Positions 13,430-25,400 of a DNA stretch of 64,000 bases are shown here, piece by piece. Source of the DNA: Otis tarda (Eukaryota > Chordata > Aves > Otidiformes > Otididae). The stretch is from assembly GCA_026413225.1 (NCBI GenBank), contig CM048552.1, positions 202,133,553 through 202,197,552 of the forward strand. Reading direction: 5' to 3'. Within the stretch, counting starts at the first letter, position 1, and each line of letters opens with the position of its first letter. The notes beneath the pieces were generated by a model. That model saw nothing but the letters and a program-made list of their open reading frames with translations. It ran no database searches and had not been told where the DNA came from. The translations under genes and the position numbers were made by a program.

Positions 13430-13448
13430 AAAAAAAAAAAAAAAAAAA
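13430..13448. repeat. A19 tract
   Basis: Nineteen consecutive A bases follow shortly after an open stretch at 13238-13423. No target-site duplication was evident by eye. Confidence 0.95.
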
Positions 13449-15330
13449 GGAAACAGCCTGGGGTTAACATCAGAAGTGATTTTGTTTTGTTTTGAAAGCA
13501 TCTATTTTCAGAGCCCCTCTAGCAACACTGATAAAGGAACACAAACTATCACTTTGGGGTGAAGAGTCATGCCTCCCCAGTGGCGCTGTTAAGCTCAACC
13601 AGTGCTCTTCGTTTACTTCTTAGGGAACGATGATCTTTTCATCACAACAACCACCCGAGACCACCTCTTCCTGGCAAGCTCCACAGGAACGAATGGTTCT
13701 GTGGTGGCTACTGTAGCCTGAAAGATCCTGAAATAATGAAGCTGGTTTATCTGGTGGAAAGATGGAGCTCTTTGTGCTCCTGTATCTACACTAAAACACA
13801 TTAAAGTGTTTTGTTACAATAAAGAAGTGATACCTTCCAGCTACTATCACCCACCTTGCTTTGGAATAGACCTATTTTATATTCACTTTGCCAAGAGCAA
13901 AATTGCTACAATGGTAAGAGAGTGTAAGTTTGCATATTCCCAGGGCACTGCAGAATCTGCTGCATAGAAGATACTGGACGAAGGGAAACGTAGGGTGATG
14001 CAGCAAGTGACCCAATCAAATAATTTTCTATTTAGAATGGAAAATGCAACCCTACCATAGGTGTGCAACAAAGACTCATAGACTGAACAACATCTGAGTA
14101 ATACCCAAACATAACAGATCTATTTTTATGCTGTTATCTTAAGTACACCACAGAAGAAAGGAAAGTAACGGAGGAAGAGATCTTCATTTTCTCCAAGACT
14201 GTTGAAGAAAACCCCAATGTGCAACAGAAGACAATTCATTAATGTATACCCATGTATAAAGCCTGATGATTTAAGTGTTAAGTGTTTGGTACAGCTGTGG
14301 CACTAGGCAACATCCACGAGCAGAACTCTGAAGTAATCCCTGTAGGGTAAGAGAATGCAGCTGCATTTCTGAAAACATGACAAATTTGGTTTGACAAAGA
14401 ATGCCAAAATTCAGGGTGCAGTCTTATTTTGAGCGCAGAGGGGCAGGAGAGTAGGTGCCTTTCACTAGGTGAATGAAGACAGAGACCTTGTGCAGGAAGC
14501 AGAATGCTAAACCCTCTGTTTCCTTCCCAGTCCTGTTCTGCTCTGTGCCACAGGCAATGGGCCGCTTCCTACACTTCTCTTAAATCCTCCTTGAGATTCT
14601 TGAAGACTCTCATCAACAACCTTGAGACCTGTATTTCAACAGGCGTGGAATGTAATCTTCTCCACGCTGTGGCCAAGAGCAAGGCTAGAACGGACATAAT
14701 AGATGAGTAGAGCTACCGTACACTACTGAGACAAGCTTTTTTTCTTACTTCAAAATGAGAATATTTGCCAAATCCCCTGTGCCTCAAAGCACTCAATAAA
14801 AAGTTCAGCTCCCCTGTGAACTGGAAGTTTAGTCTAGAGATAAATGTCCTTGCTCATGCTTTTAATCATGGCTCAGGAGTACAGCAGGATCCTAGCAATC
14901 TTCCTGCATCCCTCCTGTGACACAGATCACAATGGTCTGATTTAAATTAGCAAGAAAAAAAAAATCCTTAATTTAATTTTAAAATGTGCATGTTTTATTG
15001 CGTTTTGTGTTTTTTCACTGTTTTCCAGTAGAAGTAAAAATACACTGCATACTCACTTAAGTAATTCCACATTAACACACTTATTCTAAGACTTAATTCT
15101 TAAATATTATGGCACAACACAGTAAATTACATTTCCTATTTACTACAGAGGATTAATTTATTAATTTATATCTGTTTTCCTTTGGATGCAAACTAGAATT
15201 TTATAGAAGGGCAGAAAAAACACAGCTTCAGAAACTGGTTTAAGTCAGTCAGGCAGTTAATCATACTAACTTCTAACAGAAATAAGGTATTTAGCAGATT
15301 TTATTAAGACAGACTTTGCACATAATATTA

Positions 15331-15360
15331 ACTGGTATTACTGGTATTACTGGTATTACT
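15331..15360. repeat. 9-bp triplication (ACTGGTATT)x3
   Basis: Three exact copies of ACTGGTATT followed by ACT form a short minisatellite-like array. Confidence 0.97.
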
Positions 15361-17560
15361 AACAAACTTCTGCAGCTGTTGACTGAAACTGACTGAAATG
15401 ACAGTTTTTTTAAAAAGGAATACACTAGAAGCGAAAAAAGCTTTTAGGACTGTTTTTTTATCCCTGTTAACTTTCTAACAGTTTCTCAATTTCGAACGAA
15501 ACAGTTATTGAACCGAAATAGACTGCAATGAGTAGATAACTTTGCTGCGATTGCAGAGTCACAAGAGCTGTCCCAAGTAGATTAGTTGCTTCAAAAAACC
15601 TCTGGGTCCAGGTGCTCGGCCAGAGATATTTCCCAGCTCAATGGTTTGGCTTTCTACAGAAGAAAATAAAACTGCCTGAAATGATGACGTGGGTGCACAC
15701 TGGGCTCTTCACCACTGGTTTTGAAACTTCCCAAATATTTCACGTACAGAGCGTAAACGAAGCAGTGGCTAGTCATAGCGTAGCACCACAATTATCTTCT
15801 ACTTTATAAAAAATAGTTTTAACAGAGATTATCAAATTGATGCAGGTGTTTCACAGCTTCCTATTTCCATCAATTTATTTGAATAGCTGTATTTTAAAGT
15901 GAACATAAATTTGATCTACTTTTAAAACCACTTTTATACTACACATTTTCATTAAATGCAGATCACAAAGGGAAAAGTAGACAGCTGCAGCTGATAAAGC
16001 TACAATCCAGCTACTCCAAACTTCAGAATCTAGGTCAGTTCACAGAAGATTCTATACACAGGTACTGAAATCCAGAGGGAAGTAGCAAAAATCAAGATGA
16101 AATAACAAATGTCTAAAAAAATATTTAATCTGAAGAAGTTTTCAAATCTTCATATTTTCTTACAATTGTTGCAAACAAAATTTATCATTATAAAATCATT
16201 TTTTTTAAGCTTAGCCTTGTAATTTCTTAGTTCTTGCATCTGACAATACCAGTTTAAAAAAAAAATCAGATTAGACAACATATTCTGAATTATTTCTCAG
16301 ATAAAAATGACGTAGGACCAATACCTTGGAATTAACTGTATTTACAAATGCAATTTGCATCTCTTTCACAGTTCACAAGCTTAATCCAAAACTCAAGAAT
16401 ATATATAAATAAAAGAAAACCTAAAGAAAATGTATACTTCTCTATCAGACATAGATGCATAAAGACAATAATATCTAAAGAGATTGCCACTTGAGCTTTT
16501 TACCTTTAAAGCAAATTTTTGATTTACAACTGTGTGCTGATAATCAAGTAGTCTCAGCTCCTCCTGATCAGTCTTTTAATCCTACACTTTCTTCCCAATC
16601 CTCCAGTCCTTCTCCTCTATCTTGGCAATAACCCCAACCTACAGCAACCCCAAGCTGTGTCAGCATCACTAGATTATTTTACCTGGTCATTACTGAAAAT
16701 AAAATAACAGACCGATCTCAAATTGCCCCTTGGGATCTTCTAATTAGTAGCTTCTCTATAACTAGACAATCTATCTCCCCCATAGGCAAAACTCACTGCC
16801 CTTTCCTCATTAGCCAGTTCCTTACACAGATCAAGTTTCCACCACAGATCAACCTCCACCTAAACTAAATTACAATGTCTCATGTAGAGCTCTTTAAAGG
16901 CCTTATTGAAATGGAAATGGGTTTGATCCGCTGCATCTCCTTGTCTACAGAATAAGTTATCTTATTAAAAAAAGATATCAGGTAACTCTGATAAGTAATC
17001 ATTTTCGGAAAACTGTTACATTTTAACTCAAAACATTTGGCCATCGATTTTCCTGGCCTGGCCTCTATTTCTGTGTCCTTCCCCCAGTCCCCTCCCCACT
17101 ATGGTTCACTGACATTAAAGCATCCCCATATTAGTGGACACAAGTACCAAACCTTGAGTAACAGATGCTGCTTATAATGAAACACCTTCCACCGTACCTA
17201 CTAGAGCAAGGTTATTCATTTTTCTCAGCTAAAGGACAACAAGTGCTACAATTTGATTAGATACCAAAGAAATCAGTTCACAAAACAGACATTCTGGCAT
17301 TTCTAATCGATCTGAGATACCCATCTAAAACTCTGCTTTGACAGCTTTCTGACAGGCTTTTAAAAAATGGAGGTGGAGTGTGGCAGGTTGGTTGTTTTAT
17401 GCTCCTCAACTTCTGGACAATCCAAATAAAACACAGAACGAATGTACCAGCTCCTGCATGTTTACATCATATGAGTACAGATGTGAACACAGATACAGGA
17501 ATCTTCATCCCAGCAGCAAACACGGATTTGTTTCCCAAGTAGAAAGGAATTCACAGCTTT

Positions 17561-17579
17561 GAATGAATGAATGAATGAA
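17561..17579. repeat. (GAAT)n microsatellite
   Basis: Four GAAT units and a partial fifth are followed by A-rich sequence containing AAATAAT-like words. Confidence 0.95.
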
Positions 17580-20500
17580 AATAAATAATAATAGAAAATA
17601 ATCCTCCTGGCCAAAATAAATAATTTTAAGAAACAAACAGATGGAATTGTAAGGAGGAAACAAAATTCTCATTTTAAGTTTTAAAAACAAAATTGCTTCT
17701 GTTGTATTTCATCTGATTTAGGTTGTACTAAAGGTCAACGAACACTGGAATAAATATTGCTAAATACTGTACTCAATGGATAAAAAAGAAACATGAAAGT
17801 TTGGCCTTATTGTACATAACACATCACACAATGATCTCACCAACGTTACCAGCTGGGGACTTGCAAACCACATTTACCAAATAAGGCAAAATGCTTCGTG
17901 CCTGAAATCCTTTCCCAGTTACCTCACTCGGCTTTTGCTCGCATTTCTACAATAATTGCAGAGGTCATTTTTTTAAACTCAGATGGAGTAAATCAACAGG
18001 CTATCCAATGCAAAGCTGGGTTTGTGTAGTCTCTGGAGAGAACTCAGCTTTATTTAAACTGAGTGTGTACAGAAAAGGAAGAACTGAAATATGTGCAATA
18101 AAAACAGAAGAGCAAGTAGTATAAATCGAGAAGAGCAAGTGATGTAGATTTGTGTATTGCCGGTTTGATTACAAACACTAATGTTTTATGAGGAATGTTT
18201 CTCAAATTTGTTGGCTACTTTCAGGTTTTTGAAGTACATGTGAAGAACTGATCGTTAATGTTATAGTTGTGATGTTCCAAAAACACTTGAACTTTGCACT
18301 CTGGGTTTATGCTGGCCTCGTATTTGAAATGCAGCTCCGTAACACCAACAGGATATATATTATCCTCCATATTCTCTTTGATTTCTGTGATCATACTTTT
18401 TGCCTAGACTCGACATAGTTTTGAAGAAAGAATAAAATATTCTCATTCTCTACATTGAACACAACAACAGGATAGTCCTACATAGTTCATCACAGTAGTA
18501 AAAATCTCGTTAAGTTACTTATTATTCAATTAAAATAGCAATTGTCATAGTGAAAACTGTCATTAATTTGTAACATTTTCTCTTTTTTGTCTGTGTGTAG
18601 GGCAGGGCAGTGGGGGAGATTGCTTGTTTCTATCTCCAGCTGAACTTTATCTGGTGTTTTAGAAAAGGAAAAAGTCCAATAAGCACTTTTAAGCACTCAG
18701 TCTCACAATCTTCCTCTCACCAAAATCTGACAGCAGTACCTAGTATAATTTCCTGTTATGTATATTGGTAACGCAACTACCTAATATTTTTTCCTCCAAA
18801 ATTTTGGAAACACATCTTAACATGATATTAAAATTAGCAATTTCCAAATCCAATTACAAGAGAGAGAATCCAACACTCACTACAGCTTACAAAATACACT
18901 CTCAAAGCATAAGGCTGATCACAAAGACCAGATGCTTGCATCCCTAGCTACTGCGGAAATTGTCAATGCAAAAGGCATCTACAATTAACCTTGTGTTTCT
19001 GCACCTAATCTCTTAAAATGTTGGTCCCTGAGACGTTATGATGCAAATTAATTGTAAATTCACAGCTCCAGAAACACATAATATGACATAACTATCAGCT
19101 GTACTGTGGAGTCTGCACATCTCAGCCTCTCTTTTGAGAGGAACCCATACACAGAAATGTTTTGAGTTTTTTTTGGAGGGGAGAGGGATAGTGGAGAAAC
19201 AGAAGTAAGTTTGGATTTGATATGAATACAATTCTACACACTGTTGTAAGTTAATACTAGAGGAAAAGACAGCTCAAACCTGGTATTTCAGAGCAGAAAG
19301 TAACAGTTGACACATGCTCCATACAGCTGACGCCTTTAGAGAAGACCTCAAATAGAGAGTGACTTTCTCAGTGTCCTGTGAAACTTGCTGCTGAAATCCA
19401 AACAACAAGAAAGCATCCACATTTTTTTTTGTTTGGCTATCAGTTCAGATCACCCCAGAGGAGCTAAAAGAGCCAAATCTTTGTGCAAACCTTCATTAAC
19501 TGAAGCTAAATACAACCTCAACTCATCTCATACTTGTAAAAGTTCATAAATGCTCTCTACTTTACTAACAATGAGTTTCAGAAAGCCTAAATTTCTACTC
19601 TGTTTCATACTGGTCTCATTATTCCTAGATCATACGTTGCTATTTTGTAATTACTAGAAAAACAGTATTAAATGTAATTCATCTCTCACTTCTTTGTGTT
19701 GATTCCATTTAGTTAAAGGCCAACTGTAATTGCTTCCACTGACAAAAATCAATTCCGAGGCAAATGTTTGTATTGCAATCTGGGTTATGCAGGCAGTCTG
19801 AACCTCTCATTTCTGAGCTTGACAGTTAACTCTATGAGCAGTGCAAGAAAAGATGATTTTATCTGACATTTTATAGAACAACGAGCTGGGAGAGCTCTCT
19901 ATATGGTATCAATGTGTCAAGCCAGTATCCTGGAATGCCCCAAACACACACAGAGTGGCGTCATAAAGGGCATCAGACACTGGAATAAGAGTCGAGCCAG
20001 GCTCTTTCCTGAACTCATTCAGTGTATTGTTGTGTGACCACAGACAAGTCTAAAATATCACTGTTTCCACTAATTACATAAGATGGGCAAATGCCCACAT
20101 TTTATCTGGAAGAGATACGGAAAAGAAATCAGGTGTTTCGATATACCAGAGAGGATTCAACTCGTCCTGTAGCGCCCTGCCTTTAACGTTAAATACTTGC
20201 TGACTCAAAATCAAAGGAGACATCTTCAATTAGATCATTAAGTATGTGCTGACATCTACTGAGTGATATACTCAAAGGAGACATGAGTGTCTTACGCACT
20301 TCTGCAGAGAGCCCTGTGAACTGCCTGTGGATCATCTCTCTGATGTATCTGGACAGTCAATAGCACGGCAGGTTAGGCTTTCACACAGGGTTCTCAGCAG
20401 AGAAGAATTCCCCTTTCCCTTAAACTACAGGAATATGAAATGAAATGGTGACACAAAGAACTGAACAATGCCAGTAAAACCTACTGAAAACTAAAATCAA

Positions 20501-21107
20501 TTTTGTGCTAGGATTAAATTCTGATCTGTGCAGCATGGTAAATAAACTCCCAGCCCTGCATCTCACAGCAGCATAGGGGTGGGACAAGAGAAGAATGCAG
20601 CTGTACACAAAAACATATCAAGTAAGAGGGTAAAGAACATCCATTTCAGAGAAATCTGACCTCAAGTTCACAGTAAAAATTCCTCTCAAACATTCACTTA
20701 GTTCCTGTGCGGAAGCAGTCTCATCTGTTTGCCACACATTCACAATAGCAGTACAAAAAGTATCAACCTTCGGTCTGTCTTTCCAATAGCTCTGTTCTTC
20801 TTCTGAGGTTCAGCACAAGATGAACTGTTATTAACCACACCTCTAATTGACTATCACAGCCTTTACACATCTCTCTGAGATGGTGATAAAAGCAGTCACT
20901 GATAACCACTTTAGACTCCAGGATCAGACTGAAAATAGCTCTTCTAGACTAACAGTTAATTCCAAGGTCTTTTCACCCAATACATCCTGGGCTGACTATT
21001 GAACCCTGGCATATATAATCTACACTGTTTCTCTAACACAGATATAACACGTAACAGCAGAGGACTGGCCTAAATCACCGACTAGAGCACTTCCACCATG
21101 GAAAAAT

Positions 21108-21153
21108 CTCTGGGCAATATGAAGATGAATACTCTGGCAATATGAATATGAGT
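21108..21153. repeat. Imperfect 24-bp tandem repeat
   Basis: CTCTGGGCAATATGAAGATG at 21108 is repeated as CTCTGGCAATATGAATATG at 21132, with a one-base indel and one substitution in the shared part. Confidence 0.85.
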
Positions 21154-21500
21154 CACTGCACTTGCACCAACCATATAAAGTGGAGAGGGAAATCAGAGAT
21201 AGAAAGAGAGCACACCTAAAGCACACCGACTTCTTTAGGTCTTCATACAACAACCACTGCACTCATAGCAACTGTTCGAACCCTCTGTGTGGTTCCCAAC
21301 CAAGGGACCCAAGACGCGACATAGCGCAATGCAGACATTAGCAGATGAACAGAACTGCCGATGATAAGAATGTACAATAGTAGCAAGAGCCGTACCCTAT
21401 ACAAATAATCAGTCATTAAACTCCTTTCTATATCATCTCATTCTCTGCAGCACAGAATTCAGAATAATTTGCTAATACATTAATGAGGATGGTACTAAGT

Positions 21501-22260
21501 ATAGAATCATAGAACAGTTTGGATTGGAAGGGACCTTTAAAGGTCATCTAGTCCAACCGCCCTGCAAGGAGCAAGGACATCTTCAACCACATCAGGTTGC
21601 TCAGAGCCCCATCCAATCTGGCCTTGAATGTTTCCAGGGATGGAGCATCCACCACCTCTCCGGGCAACCTGTGCCAGTGTTCTACCACCCTCAAAAAAAA
21701 AAATTTTCCTTTTTAGGGGAAAAAAAAAAATATTTCCTTTTAGTCTGAATCTACCTTCTTCTAGTTTAAAACCATTATCCCTTGTGCTATCACAACAGGC
21801 CCTGCTAAAATATTTGTCCCCATCTTTCTGATAAGCCCCCTTTAGGTACTGGAAGGCCACAATAAGGTCTCCACGGAGCCTTCTCTTCTCCAGGCTGAAC
21901 AGCCCTGACTCTCTCAGTCTGTCCTCATACAAGAGGTGCTCCAGCCCTTTTATCATCTTCGTGGCCCCCTCTGAACCTTCTCCAACTGGTCCACATCCTT
22001 CTTATCTTGGGGGCTCCAGAACTGGATGCAGTACTCCAGGTTGGGTCTCACCAGGGCAGAGCAGAGGGGAAGAATCACCTCCCTCGACCTGCTGGCCATG
22101 CTTCTTTTGATGTAGCCCAGGATGTGGTTGGCCTTCTTGGCTGCAAGTGCACATTGCCAGCTCATGTTGAGCTTCTTGTCCACCATCCCTCCCAAGTCCT
22201 TCTCCTCAGGTCTGGCCTCAATCTATTCTCCGTCCAGTCTGTATTTGTGCTTGGGATTGT
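21501..22260 (-). repeat. CR1 LINE fragment, 760 bp, sense to the host gene
   Basis: On the minus strand this covers the C-terminal part of the CR1 reverse transcriptase ORF ([46 protein letters not shown]), the 3' UTR and an octamer tail read as TTCTATGATTCTAT near 21501. The 5' end at about 22260 is an abrupt truncation at the position matching 62190 in the longest copy. The frame is interrupted. A 24-bp duplicated A-rich unit lies inside it at 21693-21743. The fragment starts about 100 bp past the donor of the exon at 22362-22433, in the direction of transcription. Confidence 0.96.
21693..21743. repeat. 24-bp A-rich duplication inside CR1
   Basis: Two units, each eleven A bases followed by a T/CC/T block ending TTAG, occupy 21693-21716 and 21720-21743, separated by GGG. 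Other CR1 copies in the window have a single short A/T run here, so the second unit arose within this copy. Confidence 0.85.
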
Positions 22261-22361
22261 ACGTTTGAATGCAGATGCCTGTTTTCAGTCCAGCGTTCAA
22301 AACACACTGATAAATTCAAATAAACATGAAATGAAAAAGAATTGTTGCCACAGTCACTTAC

Positions 22362-22433
22362 TTTTGCTGCTCCTATTTGCTCTTTACGAAACTTCTCCAG
22401 CGGTGCTATTAGCACATCATTAGCATTCTGGAT
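22362..22433 (-). CDS. ARHGAP42: ARHGAP42 coding exon (probably exon 4), BAR domain
   Basis: This 72-bp exon encodes 24 residues, from [15 protein letters not shown] to RKEQIGAAK, about residues 105-128. The peptide appears identical to human ARHGAP42 as I recall it; ARHGAP26 differs at several places near the start (ENASEVLITPLEKF). Both flanking introns are phase 0. The acceptor ends ACTTTGCAG and the donor is AAA|GTAAGTG, a near-perfect U1 match. In transcription order it follows the 51.8 kb exon after a 29.4 kb intron. A sense-oriented CR1 fragment ends about 100 bp past its donor, at 22260. Its length is divisible by three, so skipping it would keep the frame but remove 24 BAR residues. 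Confidence 0.96.
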
Positions 22434-25400
22434 CTGCAAAGTTAAACATAAAGTAGATCTTTTAAATAGAGTATTTGCAGAAAGCGGAGTCATTGTAACT
22501 CTGTCAACATGCAAGACTGAAAAATTCATGCCCATAATCTTCTGGTAAGAGTATGTGCGTAGGAGTCAAATAATTATGTCATCTTTACTGAAAACATACA
22601 ACATGCACGTTCACTGATCTATTATGGAACATTTTTGTGGATAACTAAAGTAATTCTAATGAACTATGCAGTAAGTTTATCTGCAATTCATAGAAGGATT
22701 TTCTGGTATTTTACTTCCATTTCTTGCATATTGCCTAAAACCAGAACAGAAAACAAAAACTTCCAGGACCATGTTTTGGCAGAACAGAGAAGATAAACAT
22801 AGCGGTACTGACAGTACTGCTTAAAAAAGCCTGTGTTTACAGAATCTGAATCTTTGACAGCTGAATCTTTTTGGCTCTCTCTTTGGATTATACACCTAAT
22901 TACATTGAACAGAGTAGAGTAAGGCAGATAACTCTAAAAATAAAAGTGGACAATTTACAAAATACTCCAGATTGGATTCCTTCACTTTCCAATTTTTTAA
23001 ACTAATTTAATATGTCCTGCAGCTATTTTTATCACTTTAACCTAAACCAAGGTTCCTAATGAATCACAGTTTTCCGCTTATGGTCTCTGTTTATTTAGTG
23101 TAAGTCCAGTCCTGGGAACCCCTCTCTAAAGACCATTCCCAGCAGTGACCACCCGAAGTGGTCTCTAGTCATTTGGGCTGGAAACATACATGTAGCAGAA
23201 TACAAATGCCAGCCGAGCCATCACATCACTCACTAAAAAAGGGAGCATGACTTCACCATATGCCTTTCAGGGGCAGGCAGAAAAAACAACTACATTGATT
23301 TTCCTGCAGAAAAATGATAAGAAATAGAAAATTGCCAACATATCAGAAATAAAACATAATAAAACACACTACAATATTCTGTTCTACTAACCGTAGGCAA
23401 AATTTTAGGTTTTCTGCATGAATAGCTTTATTTATCCTTACCAATCCAATCTTTACCATACTCATCACATTCCACATTTGGGCTTTGGCAGTTTTGGAGG
23501 TCTGGGCAAAGCTAACATGTACCTAAGCCAAACGCGAGTGAATACAGCTCTTGTGACTCTTCCACAACAATAACTGACAAATTACATTGTCAGTTGAGCA
23601 AGAAAACTTCCCTAAAGGCTGCAATAATAAACATATAGAATAAACCTACTAAAACACAAACACATTTTCTTTCCTCCCAAACCTAACATTACAATTCGAA
23701 AAACCACAGAATCACCACATATCTCTCAGAAGGGCAGAGTTTCAGGAAAGGTCAAGACTGTCTCTGACATCCTAATGTAACAAAGTCCAAGACAGCAAAG
23801 GCAAGACTTAGCATGTTGGATGACGCAGTGATCAAAACGGGCTACATTAAAAAAACAAAAATCAGGCACCGAGGATCAGGAGTGCTTTCACTGCATTCGA
23901 CATACTCCATCAATTTGACTGGAACAGACTACAAAGCTACGTTATTCTCCAAGTGGACAATTCCCCAGAAACTTTCAGGCAACATCTAGCAATGTAACTG
24001 AGACTCAACACTTTTTACAAGGCAAAGTGCAGGCTCTTATAAGATAATCTCTATTCAAAGGATCACTAAGCAAGGCAGATTAAAATTAACAGGGGTTCAA
24101 AATAGTTAAATGACTTGCTCACAATCAGGCAGAACTGCAGTCCTACATCAGGAAGCAGCAGCTGGAACTTTTGGTAGCTTACAGAGCACGTATGTGGCTT
24201 TTGGCACATACAGACATCACGAAGGCTTGCTGGAGTCACTGGTACAGAAGCATGTAGGCACCTTTTCTTTCTTTTTCATGTACAAAAGTAAGGGGTTTTC
24301 TTCTGCCTTTTAGAGTCATTGCTTTATAGAGCAACAATATATTAAACACAGTTCAATTAAGAGACATTCATATCACTGAAGTATTTACTACTGATACCAG
24401 CAATTGCTGCTAGTCCTGTTGCTAGCCATTGCCAGTCAAACTAATTCCACGTGGAGCTGAATATGGCTCTTCCCTTCTATATGCAACTAGGAATGGACAG
24501 TGGGTATCGCAAGGCTAATTAAAAGATGCCACACACTTCACCTAGCCAGGATCTGTGCCTCTGACTAGATCTGCGGAGCCACATCAACAGAACACGCTGC
24601 AAGCTCACCCCCAGGCTGAAAGCTTCTATTGACAAGAGCCCTGATGTGGCCATTCACCTCCCAGCAAAATTAGGAGCTGGGCAAGTAATGGGCTTTGGTT
24701 TTGGGGAGGGAGAACACATCAGCGAAGTACCAAAGAGAAACCCAGCAGACACATTTCAACAGCCAGTATTACAAGATGCAGAATGCTCCAATGTGAAAAG
24801 ACTCCTGCTGATTTCCACCAGGTTGTGCCTAGCTTTTGGAAACCAAAAATTACAGGGAAAGAAGAATTTTTGCATTATGCATGCATTTATTAATTTTCTT
24901 TCATTACCAATTTCTATCACTGCAATTACTTTACATTTCCATTTTCTTGTTAAGGATTACAGATTGGTGTACAGTCCCTCCCTCCCCTCCAAATTAAGAA
25001 TCTGATCTATTTCTATAGAAATCTGATTGCTTTAGATAATCTGACATTTTCAGTGTGTGGTCCTAATAGAGCAACTTTTTCCTGCCAAGACGATAATCCC
25101 TCTCCTACTCAGTTAATGTGCTAGGGTGAAATCACAGACTTTTGGAACAGGCAAGCAATGTAAAAGAGACTGTAATGGTTTCTGTAAACAGCAGCTCTAG
25201 AAATTCATGTTGTGTTTAAAATACAGATCTTTTAAAAGCTTATTCAGATTAGTCACACTTTTAGAAAAGTTATACTTTCTTGATCCAATAGTTATTGAAT
25301 GCTACACCGTTCCAGCTCCCAGCACTGCTAATATGTGGCAGTCAATCAAACAATAATCGTTTGTCTTGTTTGGCAAAAGTACCAGGCTTCCTCCAGAAAA

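Larger units (their letters stand above)
4676..22361 (-). other. ARHGAP42: ARHGAP42 intron of 17.7 kb
   Basis: The intron is bounded by donor GTAAGTG at 22355-22361 and an acceptor ending TTTTTCAG at 4676. It contains CR1 fragments at 9881-10214 (plus) and 21501-22260 (minus), a 26-bp tandem duplication at 9758-9806, a 9-bp triplication at 15331-15360, a GAAT run at 17561-17579, and a 9-bp inverted repeat at 11102-11123. The stretch at 6350-7690 reads on the minus strand like broken coding sequence. The remaining sequence is AT-rich and I could assign nothing in it. Confidence 0.85.

Noticed and set aside
21537-22195. 139- and 80-codon minus-strand open frames
   Set aside because: These are broken CR1 reverse transcriptase and 3' UTR sequence, already covered by the repeat entry.
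22218-22535. 105-codon minus-strand open frame containing the BAR peptide
   Set aside because: It only reads through the real exon at 22362-22433 into intron on both sides; the AG and GT borders define the true coding part.
24646-25005. 119-codon open frame on the plus strand
   Set aside because: No recognisable domain, low-complexity and hydrophobic end, located deep in an intron; compatible with chance.
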